Below, in pieces: positions 15,232 to 23,204 of a DNA stretch of 64,000 bases (positions are counted from its first letter, which is position 1; each line of letters opens with the position of its first letter). Below the pieces are notes generated by a model, which was given only the letters and a program-made list of their open reading frames with translations, did not search any database and was not told where the DNA came from. The position numbers were made by a program, and so were the translations under genes. This DNA comes from Muribaculum sp. (lineage in GTDB: Bacteria > Bacillota > Clostridia > Lachnospirales > Lachnospiraceae), in the NCBI GenBank assembly GCA_023663505.1, contig JAMPHH010000011.1, positions 1 through 64,000 on the forward strand, in the 5' to 3' direction.

Positions 15232-15579
15232 ATGAGTGATATTATCAAAGAAATCGAAGCAGAACAGTTAAAGGAGACCGTGGATGAATTCCATGTTGGC
15301 GATACCGTGAAGGTTTACGGTAAGATCAAGGAGGGAGACAAGGAAAGAATTCAGGTGTTTGAGGGCGTTGTCCTGAAGAGACAGGGCGGCAGCAACAGAG
15401 AGACCTTTACCGTGAGAAAGACTTCCAACGGTATCGGTGTGGAGAAGACATGGCCCCTGCACTCTCCCAATGTGGAGAAGGTAGAGGTGGTGAGACGCGG
15501 TAAGGTGAGACGCGCGAAGCTGACTTACTTAAGAGACCGTGTAGGTAAGAAGGCTAAGGTCAAAGAGCTTGTAAAATAA
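15232..15579 (+). CDS. rplS: 50S ribosomal protein L19
   Basis: A 115-residue ribosomal protein at the 30S-50S interface. Diagnostic segments are FHVGDTVKVYGKIKEGDKERIQVFEGVVL, FTVRKTSNGIGVEKTWPLHSP and the basic tail RRGKVRRAKLTYLRDRVGKKAKVKE. The start has AAGGAGG eight bases upstream. Its own terminator follows. In many Firmicutes rplS stands before rbgA-rnhB, as here with a signal peptidase-like gene interposed. Confidence 0.98.
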   Translation: MSDIIKEIEAEQLKETVDEFHVGDTVKVYGKIKEGDKERIQVFEGVVLKRQGGSNRETFTVRKTSNGIGVEKTWPLHSPNVEKVEVVRRGKVRRAKLTYLRDRVGKKAKVKELVK

Positions 15580-15592
15580 TAAGTCAGAATGA

Positions 15593-15623
15593 GGGCGATT
15601 GCAGACAGTGTGATTGCCCTTTT
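15593..15623 (+). terminator. rplS terminator
   Basis: GGGCGAT (15593-15599) pairs with ATTGCCC (15613-15619), allowing a G-U pair, across a 13-base loop. It is followed directly by TTTTC. It lies 14 bp after the rplS stop. Confidence 0.6.
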
Positions 15624-15639
15624 CTATTTGATAAAACTG

Positions 15640-15648
15640 TGATATACT
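15640..15648 (+). promoter_or_regulatory. Extended -10 promoter before the signal peptidase-like gene
   Basis: TGATATACT (TG, one base, TATACT at 15643-15648) matches an extended -10 element. The -35 region is weak. It lies 40 bp before the start codon at 15688. Confidence 0.45.
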
Positions 15649-15687
15649 TATTGCGTCGGGCAAAAGACCAAGATGGAGAGAGGTAAT

Positions 15688-16266
15688 ATGGCGCGTCAAA
15701 AGGGACTGAGCTTTTATCGGCGTAAAAAGAAAATAAACTCGGCGGTATTGCGGGAAATATTCGGCTGGCTGTTTAGTATTTTTGTAGCGATATTCATTGC
15801 CATAGTGATCGCACATTTTTACGGAATGGTCACCCGGGTGGTGGGGGTGGCTATGGAGCCAACGCTGTACAATGGACAGAGTATTCTGGTAGACAGATTT
15901 TGTTATGTGCTGTCCTCGCCCAAGGTCGGGGACGTGGTGGTCTTTCTGCCCAACGGAAATGAGAACGCGCACTATTATGTGAAGCGCGTGGCTGCCGTGG
16001 CGGGCGATGAGGTGCTGATTGAAAATGGGATCTTGTACGTGAACGGTGAGGAGAGCGTTTTCACGGAGGACAAGATATTAGATGGCGGTATTGCGGAGAA
16101 CGCGCTGACCATCGGCAGGGGAGAGATCTTTTGTTTGGGGGATAATGTCAATAACAGTGAGGACAGCCGTTCCGCCAATATCGGACCGGTGAAGGACACG
16201 GATATTATCGGGCGGGTGTGGTTTAAGCTTGCCTGCGAGGATGCGGGAATGGGATTTATCAAGTAA
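15688..16266 (+). CDS. Signal peptidase I homologue lacking the catalytic serine
   Basis: A 192-residue type I signal peptidase-like membrane protein. A basic N-terminus (RRKKKINS) precedes one transmembrane helix (FGWLFSIFVAIFIAIVIAHFYG). The box B motif that should read G-x-S-M-x-P-T reads GVAMEPTL: the nucleophile position is Ala55 (codon GCT, one base from TCT). The general base Lys99 in YYVKRVAAVAGDEV and the box D/E region LGDNVNNSEDSR are present. By established mechanism the Ser/Lys dyad is incomplete, so it should be inactive or non-canonical. ATG 15688 is preferred over an upstream in-frame ATG because GAGAGG lies just before it. A complete paralogue lies at 17189, with rbgA between. 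Confidence 0.85.
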   Translation: MARQKGLSFYRRKKKINSAVLREIFGWLFSIFVAIFIAIVIAHFYGMVTRVVGVAMEPTLYNGQSILVDRFCYVLSSPKVGDVVVFLPNGNENAHYYVKRVAAVAGDEVLIENGILYVNGEESVFTEDKILDGGIAENALTIGRGEIFCLGDNVNNSEDSRSANIGPVKDTDIIGRVWFKLACEDAGMGFIK

Positions 16267-16303
16267 AAACACATTTTGACAAAGCCATGGAAACGGAGAC
16301 AAT

Positions 16304-17182
16304 ATGAATTATCAATGGTATCCCGGTCATATGACCAAGGCGGTTCGTATGATGCAGGAGAATATTAAGCTGATCGACCTTATTATAGAGCTTGTGGACG
16401 CGCGCATTCCCATGAGCAGCCGCAATCCGGACATCAATGAATTGGGGAAGAATAAATCTCGGATCGTGCTTTTGAACAAATCGGATCTGGCGGACCCTGT
16501 GCAGAATCAGAGGTGGATGCAGTATTTTGAGGAGCAGGGGGCTCACGCGTTGGAGGTAAACTCTAAATCGGGCGCGGGGGTGAAGTCTATCAATGGGCTT
16601 GTGCAGGAGGCATGTAAGGAGAAGCTTGAGCGGGACAGAAAGCGCGGGATCGTGAATCGTCCGGTACGCGCCATGGTGGTGGGGATTCCCAATGTGGGGA
16701 AGTCCACCTTCATCAATTCCTTTGCGGGAAAGGCATGCACCAAGACGGGTAATAAGCCCGGCGTCACCAAGGGTAAGCAGTGGATTCGCCTGAATAAGAG
16801 TCTGGAGCTTCTGGATACCCCGGGGATTCTCTGGCCAAGGTTTGACGATCAGGAGGTGGGAATGCGGCTGGCATTTATTGGCTCTATGAATGACGAGATC
16901 ATTGTGCAGGAGGAGCTTGCCTGTGATTTGATTCGGGTGGTGATGCAGCTTTATCCGCAGGCATTGGCGAGACGGTACGGTTGGGAGGAGTCCCTGCCGG
17001 AGGGGGATTCGGATAAGCGATCCCTCACGGAGACAGAGGCGGCGGGGCTGTTGGAGCGCATCGCCGTGGGCAGAAAATGCTTTTCCAAGGGAGAAGAACC
17101 GGATCTGCCAAGGGCGGCAGCCTTGTTGATGGATGATTTTCGCAGCGGAAGACTGGGCAGAATGACATTGGAGAGGAGATGA
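16304..17182 (+). CDS. rbgA: Ribosome biogenesis GTPase RbgA (YlqF)
   Basis: A 292-residue circularly permuted GTPase for late 50S assembly. The N-terminal WYPGHMTKAVRMM signature is followed by permuted G motifs: G4 LLNKSDLADP, G5-like EVNSKSG, G1 GIPNVGKSTFINSF (~residues 126-140), and G3 LLDTPGILWPRF. A C-terminal helical domain follows. The length is normal. The gene is seven bases upstream of the next signal peptidase gene and likely forms one operon with it and rnhB; the same rplS-rbgA-rnhB order is known in Bacillus. Confidence 0.96.
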   Translation: MNYQWYPGHMTKAVRMMQENIKLIDLIIELVDARIPMSSRNPDINELGKNKSRIVLLNKSDLADPVQNQRWMQYFEEQGAHALEVNSKSGAGVKSINGLVQEACKEKLERDRKRGIVNRPVRAMVVGIPNVGKSTFINSFAGKACTKTGNKPGVTKGKQWIRLNKSLELLDTPGILWPRFDDQEVGMRLAFIGSMNDEIIVQEELACDLIRVVMQLYPQALARRYGWEESLPEGDSDKRSLTETEAAGLLERIAVGRKCFSKGEEPDLPRAAALLMDDFRSGRLGRMTLERR

Positions 17183-17188
17183 TCGGTA

Positions 17189-17737
17189 ATGAAGAAGAAG
17201 GTGATGAAGGAGCTCCTAAATACAGGCTTGTATCTGCTTTTTGTGCTGTTGGTCACATGGTTGTTGATCACGTTTGTAATCCAGAGGACGGAGGTGGAAG
17301 GGTCTTCTATGGAGCCCGCGCTGACCAATGGCGATGACCTGTTCGTGGATAAGATCTCCTATCGTTTTCATGACCCGGAGCGCTTTGATATTATCGTTTT
17401 CCCGTTCCAGTATCAGGAGAATGTTTATTATATCAAGCGAATCATCGGTTTGCCGGGAGAGACGGTTCAGATTGACGAGAGCGGCAATATTTACATAGAC
17501 GGGGAGATCCTGCAGGAATCCTATGGCAAGGAGGTTATCAAACCAGAGTATGTCGGAAGGGCGGCGGAACCAATCACCCTCGCATCAGATGAATATTTTG
17601 TCATGGGGGACAATCGCAACAACAGCAGCGACAGCCGCACGGACGCGGTGGGCAATATTCACAGGGCTGATATTGTCGGGCGGGCGTGGGTGCGTATTTG
17701 GCCCCTTGAGAGCTTCGGGGTCTTGAAGCATCAGTAA
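17189..17737 (+). CDS. lepB: Signal peptidase I
   Basis: A 182-residue membrane protease that removes Sec signal peptides outside the membrane. A short basic N-terminus, one transmembrane helix (LLNTGLYLLFVLLVTWLLITFVI) and then box B VEGSSMEPALTNGDDL with nucleophile Ser40. The general base Lys83 is in YYIKRIIGLPGETV and box E is VMGDNRNNSSDSR. All catalytic elements are present, unlike the homologue at 15688. It lies directly downstream of rbgA with a 6-bp gap. Confidence 0.95.
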   Translation: MKKKVMKELLNTGLYLLFVLLVTWLLITFVIQRTEVEGSSMEPALTNGDDLFVDKISYRFHDPERFDIIVFPFQYQENVYYIKRIIGLPGETVQIDESGNIYIDGEILQESYGKEVIKPEYVGRAAEPITLASDEYFVMGDNRNNSSDSRTDAVGNIHRADIVGRAWVRIWPLESFGVLKHQ

Positions 17738-17776
17738 ATGTAATACAAGGGTAATTGTTAGGCAGGTGAATATTTT

Positions 17777-18619
17777 GTGACTGTGAGGAACATGGCTATG
17801 AACAGTTACGGTCAAAATGACGGGAAGGGTACGGTTATCAATATGGCGACGAGTATCACGGAGATTAAAAATGAGTTGCAGGCAGCTTGTGCAGATGAGC
17901 TGCCTGACTTTGTACAGCGATATGGGGAGGATGAGCGCGCGGGCGTACAAAAGCTTGTTGAGACGGCGAGGAAACGAATGCAGGCATTGGAGAAGGAGAG
18001 GGCGCGCATCTGGGAGCTGGGGCGTTTCGAGAGGGAATATGCGGATTGTGGTTTGATCTGCGGCATTGACGAGGTGGGGCGAGGTCCCCTCGCAGGTCCG
18101 GTGGTGGCAGGAGCAGTGATTTTGCCCAAAGATTGTAAGATTTTATATATTAATGATTCCAAGCAGCTCTCCGAAAAAAAGAGAGAGGAGCTTTATGACG
18201 TCATTATGGAGCAGGCGGTGTCCTGCGCGGTGGGGTATGCTTCTCCGGAACGGATTGACGAGATCAATATTTTGCAGGCGACCTACGAGGCGATGCGCGA
18301 GGCGATCGGAAAGCTTGTGCCACAGCCGGATATCCTGTTAAATGACGCTGTGACGATTCCCGATGTGGCGATTCGGCAGGTGCCAATCATCAAGGGGGAC
18401 GCCAAGAGCATTTCCATCGGCGCGGCAAGCATTATCGCCAAGGTGACAAGGGATCGGCTGATGGTGGAGTATGACAAGCTGTTCCCCGGGTATGATTTCG
18501 CGGGGAATAAGGGATACGGCAGCGCGGCGCACATCGCGGCGTTAAAGGAGCATGGAACCACGGCGATTCACAGAAGGAGCTTTATCAAGAACTTTGTGAA
18601 AGAGGAAGTTGAGAGGTAA
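17777..18619 (+). CDS. rnhB: Ribonuclease HII
   Basis: A 280-residue endonuclease that cuts RNA in RNA-DNA hybrids, including single ribonucleotides. The catalytic core is intact: GLICGIDEVGRGPLAGPVVAGAV (Asp-Glu), INDSKQLSEKKRE, DILLNDAVTI (Asp), and the metal-site region SISIGAASIIAKVTRDRLM. The family core is about 200 residues; here an extra helical segment of some 85 residues precedes it (TSITEIKNELQAAC...), an N-terminal extension typical of Firmicutes RNase HII. The start is GTG at 17777 with AGG-rich sequence upstream; an ATG five codons later is an alternative. Confidence 0.95.
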   Translation: MTVRNMAMNSYGQNDGKGTVINMATSITEIKNELQAACADELPDFVQRYGEDERAGVQKLVETARKRMQALEKERARIWELGRFEREYADCGLICGIDEVGRGPLAGPVVAGAVILPKDCKILYINDSKQLSEKKREELYDVIMEQAVSCAVGYASPERIDEINILQATYEAMREAIGKLVPQPDILLNDAVTIPDVAIRQVPIIKGDAKSISIGAASIIAKVTRDRLMVEYDKLFPGYDFAGNKGYGSAAHIAALKEHGTTAIHRRSFIKNFVKEEVER

Positions 18620-18690
18620 GTTTGAAAGGAAGTCACTTTCAAACTCTTTATTAGTGCAGTATCGCGAGCAAGCTCGTGATATGCGGGGGT
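18620..18690. repeat. Two hairpins between rnhB and ylqG, related to other local palindromes
   Basis: GTTTGAAAG (18620-18628) mirrors CTTTCAAAC (18636-18644) and is followed by TCTTTATT, so it may terminate rnhB. A second palindrome, ATCGCGAGC (18661-18669) against GCTCGTGAT (18672-18680), is followed by ATGCGGGGGTA. The flanks GCAGTATC and GATATGC-GGGGTA recur around a different palindrome at 23240-23275 (GCAATATC ... GATATGCAAGGGGATA). The core GAGCAAGCTC recurs in the coding palindrome at 35139. Confidence 0.6.
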
Positions 18691-18696
18691 ATAAAA

Positions 18697-20523
18697 ATGA
18701 AATTGGCAGACCTTTTATTTAACGGACAGGTGAACAGCACGGGGAGTCAGGTGCAGCAGACCCAGTCGCCCCAAGCCAATGCCCAATTAAATCAAATGAT
18801 ACGCAGTCTCGCGCCCGGGCAGACTCTGCAGGGCGAGGTGGTGGCTAGCAACAATGGCGAGATCCAGATCAGGCTTTCGGAGGATATGGTGCTGAGTGCC
18901 CGGCTGGAGCAGGGTATGAACCTTGAGGTGGGCAAGAATGTGACCTTTGAGGTTCGCAATAACGGCAGAACCTTGACCTTAAGCCCGCTGTTTGCGAACA
19001 CCGCGACCGAGGCGAACGCCCTGAAGGCGTTGGATATGGCTGCGCTTCCTATCAATCAGAGCACAGTGACCATGACGGGGCTTATGATGCAGGCGGGACT
19101 TTCCGTTGACAGAAATTCGCTGCAGCAGATGTTTCGTGAGATGAATACCTTTCCGAATTCCAGTCTGTCGGATTTGGTGGATCTGCACAGACTGGGTTTG
19201 GAGGTAAACGAGGAGAATCTGGCGCAGATAAGCTCCTATAAGAATCTTACGCATCAGCTTGTGGACGGGATGCATACGGTGGTGGGCGCGCTCCCTGAGA
19301 CTCTGCAGGGCATGGTGCAGGAGGGAAATGTGGAGGGTGCTGCCAAGATGTTTCAGGAGCTCCTGCAATTGTTAAGTGAGCTGCCTGCAGATGAGGCATT
19401 GGGAGAAGAAGCATTGACGACGCCTAGAGAGGGCGCGCAGCAGGCAGAGGCTCAGACCGGAGCGGAGATACAGGCGGGAAGCGGCGGGGAGAATGCCGCG
19501 GGAAGCTCGGCTGTTCAGCAGCTGCCGAACGATGAATTGGAGGAGCTGCTGGGGAGGATAGCGAACGAGAATACGAAAGCCCTGATGTCCATGGCAGACG
19601 GCAAGGGCGACAAAAAGGTGATTGTCGAGATGCCGCCCGAGTCGGTAGCTGAGCATGGTATAGCGGACGATAAAGGGGTGGCGGCTGCCACCAGATTTCC
19701 CTTGACGCAGGAGCTTTTGCAGTTTGTTGACGCCCGAGGGGGCTCTCTGGCGGAATACGGGGATATTTTGCGACAGCTTGCCACGGCGGAGCAGGGCGGC
19801 GACCTTGCGGGGCAGGCGAAGGCATTACAGGAGCTTTTGCAGCAGGGACGGCAAAATGGCGATAATACGCTGTTAGAAGGGCTTCTGGCGGGAAAAATGT
19901 CACAGAGGGTATTGTCGGAGGGACTCTCCAAGCTCTGGACGATCGAGCCGAGAGAGGTGGCAGATGCAGGCAAGGTGGAGGAGCTTTACCAGAGATTGGA
20001 TAGGCAGCTAAAGAGTATGACCCGTATCTTGGAGCAGGCGGGACAGACGGAGAGCGGTGCTTTTAAGGCTGCCACGAATATGAGCCAGAATATTGATTTT
20101 CTGCAGCAGTTGAATCAGGCGTACACCTATGTACAGCTTCCGCTGCGGCTGCAGCAGGGGGAGAAGCACGGGGATCTGTATGTCTATACCAATAAGCGCA
20201 ATCTGGCGGCTAAGGACGGGCAGATCAGTGCGCTTTTGCATTTGGATATGGAGCATTTGGGACCGGTGGACGTCTATGTAGCAATGCAGGCGGAGCGCGT
20301 CAACACCCGTTTCTATGTGCAGGACGACGAGATGTTGGACTTTTTGGAGGCGCATATGGACCTGCTCACGAGCCGCCTGCAGAAGAGAGGCTATCAATGT
20401 GACTTCTCCATGCAGATCAGGGACGCCAAGAGGAGCGCGGAGAGCGGGATACAGGGGCTTATGGCAGGAGAGCAGACTCCGCCACAGTCCATTGCACAAT
20501 ATGCGTTTGATGTCAGGGCATAG
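18697..20523 (+). CDS. YlqG-like protein with FliK-type C-terminal domain
   Basis: About 608 residues. Residues 1-270 are low-complexity, Gln/Ala/Glu-rich with an N-terminal MKLADLLFNGQVNSTGSQVQ. The C-terminal 150 residues contain LPLRLQQGEKHGDLYVYTNKR...LHLDMEHLGPVDVYVAMQAERVNTRF, which matches the flagellar hook-length control (FliK) C-terminal domain. In Bacillus the corresponding gene ylqG sits after rnhB and before the FlhB-like ylqH, exactly as here. FliK measures hook length and switches FlhB specificity; whether this pair serves a flagellum is unknown, since no flagellar genes are in view. I chose ATG 18697 for its GGGGG site rather than the in-frame ATG seven codons upstream. Confidence 0.8.
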   Translation: MKLADLLFNGQVNSTGSQVQQTQSPQANAQLNQMIRSLAPGQTLQGEVVASNNGEIQIRLSEDMVLSARLEQGMNLEVGKNVTFEVRNNGRTLTLSPLFANTATEANALKALDMAALPINQSTVTMTGLMMQAGLSVDRNSLQQMFREMNTFPNSSLSDLVDLHRLGLEVNEENLAQISSYKNLTHQLVDGMHTVVGALPETLQGMVQEGNVEGAAKMFQELLQLLSELPADEALGEEALTTPREGAQQAEAQTGAEIQAGSGGENAAGSSAVQQLPNDELEELLGRIANENTKALMSMADGKGDKKVIVEMPPESVAEHGIADDKGVAAATRFPLTQELLQFVDARGGSLAEYGDILRQLATAEQGGDLAGQAKALQELLQQGRQNGDNTLLEGLLAGKMSQRVLSEGLSKLWTIEPREVADAGKVEELYQRLDRQLKSMTRILEQAGQTESGAFKAATNMSQNIDFLQQLNQAYTYVQLPLRLQQGEKHGDLYVYTNKRNLAAKDGQISALLHLDMEHLGPVDVYVAMQAERVNTRFYVQDDEMLDFLEAHMDLLTSRLQKRGYQCDFSMQIRDAKRSAESGIQGLMAGEQTPPQSIAQYAFDVRA

Positions 20524-20697
20524 GTTGAAAATCAAAGATTTTCAACCAGAAATTTGTGCTTGCGCCCAAATTTCCGGATTGCGGCAGGAATGGGCATAGG
20601 TTGAAAAAATAAATTTTTCAACCGCAAATTTGTGCCTGCGGCTCAAATTCGTAGGATTGCGGCAAGAATGTATGATAGGTTGAAAAATTTTAAGGCG
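20523..20697. repeat. Tandem array of a ~76-bp palindromic repeat (2.3 copies)
   Basis: Copies begin GGTTGAAAA at 20523, 20599 and 20678. Each full copy has a first hairpin (GGTTGAAAATC against GATTTTCAACC, or the A/T variant), a second hairpin built on AAATTTGTGC...GC.CAAATTT, and ends GGATTGCGG followed by CA-GAATG. The third copy is truncated after its first arm. A nearly identical single copy stands at 23278-23342 before the histidine kinase. The array fills the whole gap between ylqG and ylqH. Confidence 0.85.
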
Positions 20698-20702
20698 GTG
20701 AG

Positions 20703-20999
20703 ATGATGGCGGGTACGGGCAAGGATAAGGAGAAGGTAAAGCAGGCAATCGCTTTGGAGTATAATCCGGAGGAGGACGCGCCGAAGGTGATCGCCAGTGG
20801 GCGCGGCGCATTGGCGGAGCGTATCATTGAGCGCGCGCAGGAGAGCGACGTGCCAATCCATCGGGACGACAAGCTGGCAGATACCTTGTCCAGATTGGAG
20901 ATAGGGGATATGATACCGCCGGAGCTGTACGAGGTTGTGGCGGAGATATTGATTTTTGTGGATTCCATGGATAAGATAAAGGGTAAGATACGGCAGTGA
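20703..20999 (+). CDS. FlhB C-terminal domain homologue (YlqH-like)
   Basis: A 98-residue protein equal to the cytoplasmic C-terminal domain of FlhB/EscU export-switch proteins: KVKQAIALEYNPEEDAPKVIASGRGALAERIIERAQESDVPIHRDDKLADTLSRL. In full-length FlhB this region self-cleaves at NPTH; here the corresponding site reads NPEE, so autocleavage is not expected. The stand-alone form lacks the membrane domain. It follows the FliK-like gene, its functional partner in flagellar export, keeping the Bacillus ylqG-ylqH order, and is followed by yraN. Confidence 0.88.
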   Translation: MMAGTGKDKEKVKQAIALEYNPEEDAPKVIASGRGALAERIIERAQESDVPIHRDDKLADTLSRLEIGDMIPPELYEVVAEILIFVDSMDKIKGKIRQ

Positions 21000-21016
21000 G
21001 GTATGGGAGGAAAAGC

Positions 21017-21391
21017 TTGGAGGCGGATAAGAATAAAAGGCAGCTAGGGGCAGACAAGGAACAGCTTGCGGCGGAGTATCTGACCGCGCGGGGAATGGAT
21101 ATTTTGGAGAGGAATTTCAGGAACAGGCAGGGAGAGATTGACATTATCGGCAGACACGGGCAATATCTGGTGTTTGTGGAGGTGAAGTTCCGCTCGGGGA
21201 CCGATATGGGAATGGCTGTGGAGGCGGTGGGTATTCATAAGCAGCGTCAGATCTGCAAGGTGGCGGACTATTATCGCATGCTGCATCATCTGGGGGACAA
21301 TACGGCAGTGCGCTATGACGTACTGGCGATACAGGGAGAGGAGATTCAGTGGATTCAAAATGCCTTTCCCCATATTTATAGGAGAAGGTAG
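21017..21391 (+). CDS. YraN family (UPF0102) nuclease-fold protein
   Basis: About 124 residues. The restriction-endonuclease-like fold of UPF0102 is visible: LGADKEQLAAEYLTARGMDILERNFRNRQGEIDIIGRHGQYLVFVEVKFRSG, where Asp in GEIDII and E-V-K in VFVEVKFR form the PD-(D/E)XK-type site, then VRYDVLAIQG. The cellular role is unproven; in Bacteria these genes commonly stand next to rnhB, as here. I favour a TTG start at 21017 (GGGAGG six bases upstream, and a family-like N-terminus); a GTG at 20996 would overlap ylqH. Confidence 0.88.
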   Translation: MEADKNKRQLGADKEQLAAEYLTARGMDILERNFRNRQGEIDIIGRHGQYLVFVEVKFRSGTDMGMAVEAVGIHKQRQICKVADYYRMLHHLGDNTAVRYDVLAIQGEEIQWIQNAFPHIYRRR

Positions 21392-21439
21392 CTGAGGGAC
21401 ATCATAGACAGGACAGTCATAGCTGCAATCATTTGGGGC

Positions 21440-21485
21440 TATTGCAAGTATCTCGCAGGTGCCGTATGATTGAAACGTTATATGA
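21440..21485 (+). repeat. Second copy of the motif at 1984-2030
   Basis: TTGCAAGTATCTCGCAGGTGCC plus GTATG and GAAACGTTA correspond block by block to the segment at 1984-2030. It lies about 40 bp upstream of pgeF, in the 130-bp gap after yraN. Confidence 0.45.
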
Positions 21486-21521
21486 AGCGTAACAAATAAT
21501 GGAATAGCGGAGAGTTGGTTT

Positions 21522-22391
21522 ATGCAGACAGTCATTCGTTCAGGCAGCGCCGCGAGTCCGGTGTTGCGGCAGAATTCAGAGGGAGCCTTGGAATATCTGA
21601 CCTTTCCGTCGTTGGAGCGGACAGGGGTTGTGGGGCATCTTTTTACCACGAGGACAGGGGGTGTCAGCCGCGGGATTTACAGCTCTATGAACCTTAGCTT
21701 TACAAGGGGGGACGAGGAGACGGCGGTGTCAGAGAATTATCGCCGTATCGGTCAGGTTCTGGGCTGCGCGCCGGAGCGTATGGTGGCGTCTCACCAGACC
21801 CATACCACCAATATCCGTCTTGTGACGGAGGCGGATTGCGGCAAGGGGATTGTGCGTGAGCGGGATTATGATAATGTGGACGGTCTGATCACGGACACGC
21901 CGGGCATATGCCTTGTGACCTATTATGCGGATTGTGTCCCGCTGTATCTGGTTGACCCTGTGAGGCGGGCTATCGGGCTGGCGCATTCCGGCTGGCGGGG
22001 GACGGTCAACCGCATGGGGGAGTGCATGGTGCGGCAGATGCAGGAGAGCTTTGGCAGCAGACCCTCAGATCTGATTGCGGCGATCGGACCCTCGATCTGT
22101 GTGGACTGTTATGAGGTCAGCGAAGATGTGGCTTCGCAGTTTGAGGTGCAGTTTCGCGGCACGGAGGTGGTCAGACAGGGCAGAGCCGCGGGGAAATATC
22201 AGTTGGATCTGTGGCTTGCCAATCAACTGATCCTCATGCAGGCGGGGGTTTTGGAGGAGCAGATATCGGTGACGGATCTCTGCACCTGCCACAATCCTGA
22301 TTACCTTTTTTCCCATAGGGCAAGTCAGGGCAAGAGGGGGAATCTTGCGGCATTTTTATATATTCTTAATAAATTTACAGAGAAAGCTTAA
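21522..22391 (+). CDS. pgeF: Laccase-domain protein YlmD/YfiH (peptidoglycan editing factor family)
   Basis: A 289-residue member of the multicopper polyphenol oxidase/YfiH family. Key segments are GHLFTTRTGGVSRGIYSSMNLS, VASHQTHTTNIRLV, the metal-site GLITDTPGICLVTYYADCVPLYLVDP and IGLAHSGWRGTVNRMGECMV, then AIGPSICVDCYEV and CTCHNPDYLFSHRASQGKRGNLAAFL. The conserved His and Cys zinc ligands are all present. Members have purine nucleoside phosphorylase/deaminase activity, and in E. coli PgeF corrects wrongly built muropeptides. It has its own upstream region and no operon partner. Confidence 0.9.
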   Translation: MQTVIRSGSAASPVLRQNSEGALEYLTFPSLERTGVVGHLFTTRTGGVSRGIYSSMNLSFTRGDEETAVSENYRRIGQVLGCAPERMVASHQTHTTNIRLVTEADCGKGIVRERDYDNVDGLITDTPGICLVTYYADCVPLYLVDPVRRAIGLAHSGWRGTVNRMGECMVRQMQESFGSRPSDLIAAIGPSICVDCYEVSEDVASQFEVQFRGTEVVRQGRAAGKYQLDLWLANQLILMQAGVLEEQISVTDLCTCHNPDYLFSHRASQGKRGNLAAFLYILNKFTEKA

Positions 22392-22410
22392 TTTATTCTT
22401 TATTTTTATA

Positions 22411-22419
22411 TGTTATAAT
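22411..22419 (+). promoter_or_regulatory. Extended -10 promoter of the two-component operon
   Basis: TGTTATAAT (TG, one base, TATAAT at 22414-22419) is an extended -10, about 85 bp before the response regulator ATG. The -35 region (ATTTAT at 22391-22396) is weak. A GGCC-GAAT-GGCC palindrome follows at about 22445-22456, near the transcription start. Confidence 0.5.
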
Positions 22420-22503
22420 ATGACCATATTCATGGCAGGAAACGGCCGAATGGCCATAAATGCATGGTTGAATACAAAGGGAGATTGAGCGAGGATTGAT
22501 TTT

Positions 22504-23196
22504 ATGGCAAATATATTAGTGTGTGATGATGACAGGGAGATTGTGGACGCGATAGAGATTTATCTGAGTCAGGACGGCTATCATATCTACAAGGCGTATG
22601 ACGGGGAGCAGGCGATCGGGCTGTTAAAGAAAGAGGATATCCACCTGTTGATCATGGATATCATGATGCCCAAGCTGGACGGTATCCGCGCCACGCTGAA
22701 GATTCGGGAGTACAGCAGTATCCCTATTATTATGCTGTCCGCCAAGTCGGAGGATACGGACAAGATTCTGGGGCTGAATATCGGTGCAGATGACTATATC
22801 ACGAAGCCGTTTAATCCGTTGGAGCTGGTGGCGAGGGTGAAGTCCAATCTGCGCCGTTATACCTCACTGGGCAGCTTGGACGGCGGGGGAAAGTCTGTCT
22901 ATCAGGTGGGCGGACTTGTGGTGAATGATGAGAATAAGCAGGTGTTCGTTGATGACGAGCCGGTAAAGCTGACGCCCATAGAGTACAATATTTTGCTGCT
23001 GTTGATGAAGAATCAGGGGAGGGTGTTCTCCATTAACCAGATTTATGAGAGCATCTGGAACGAGGACGCCGTCGGCGCAGACAATACGGTGGCGGTGCAT
23101 ATCCGTCATATCCGCGAGAAGATAGAGATTAATCCCAAGGAGCCAAAGTATTTGAAGGTGGTCTGGGGCGTGGGCTATAAAATAGACAATCAATAG
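22504..23196 (+). CDS. OmpR/PhoB-family response regulator
   Basis: A 230-residue DNA-binding regulator. The receiver domain has the acidic pair DDDRE near residue 9, phospho-acceptor Asp52 in LLIMDIMMPKLDG, Thr/Ser in IIMLSAKSE and Lys in DYITKPFNPLEL. A winged helix-turn-helix follows (VKLTPIEYNILLLLMKNQGRVFSINQIYESIWNEDAVGADNTVAVHIRHIREKIE), closest in style to VanR. The histidine kinase gene follows after a 150-bp gap filled with repeat DNA, so the two are presumably partners. Confidence 0.95.
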   Translation: MANILVCDDDREIVDAIEIYLSQDGYHIYKAYDGEQAIGLLKKEDIHLLIMDIMMPKLDGIRATLKIREYSSIPIIMLSAKSEDTDKILGLNIGADDYITKPFNPLELVARVKSNLRRYTSLGSLDGGGKSVYQVGGLVVNDENKQVFVDDEPVKLTPIEYNILLLLMKNQGRVFSINQIYESIWNEDAVGADNTVAVHIRHIREKIEINPKEPKYLKVVWGVGYKIDNQ

Positions 23197-23204
23197 GAGC
23201 TAAT

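Noticed and set aside
20523..20697. Possible CRISPR array
   Set aside because: The units repeat with a ~76-bp period, are internally palindromic and have no unique spacers; no cas gene is in view.
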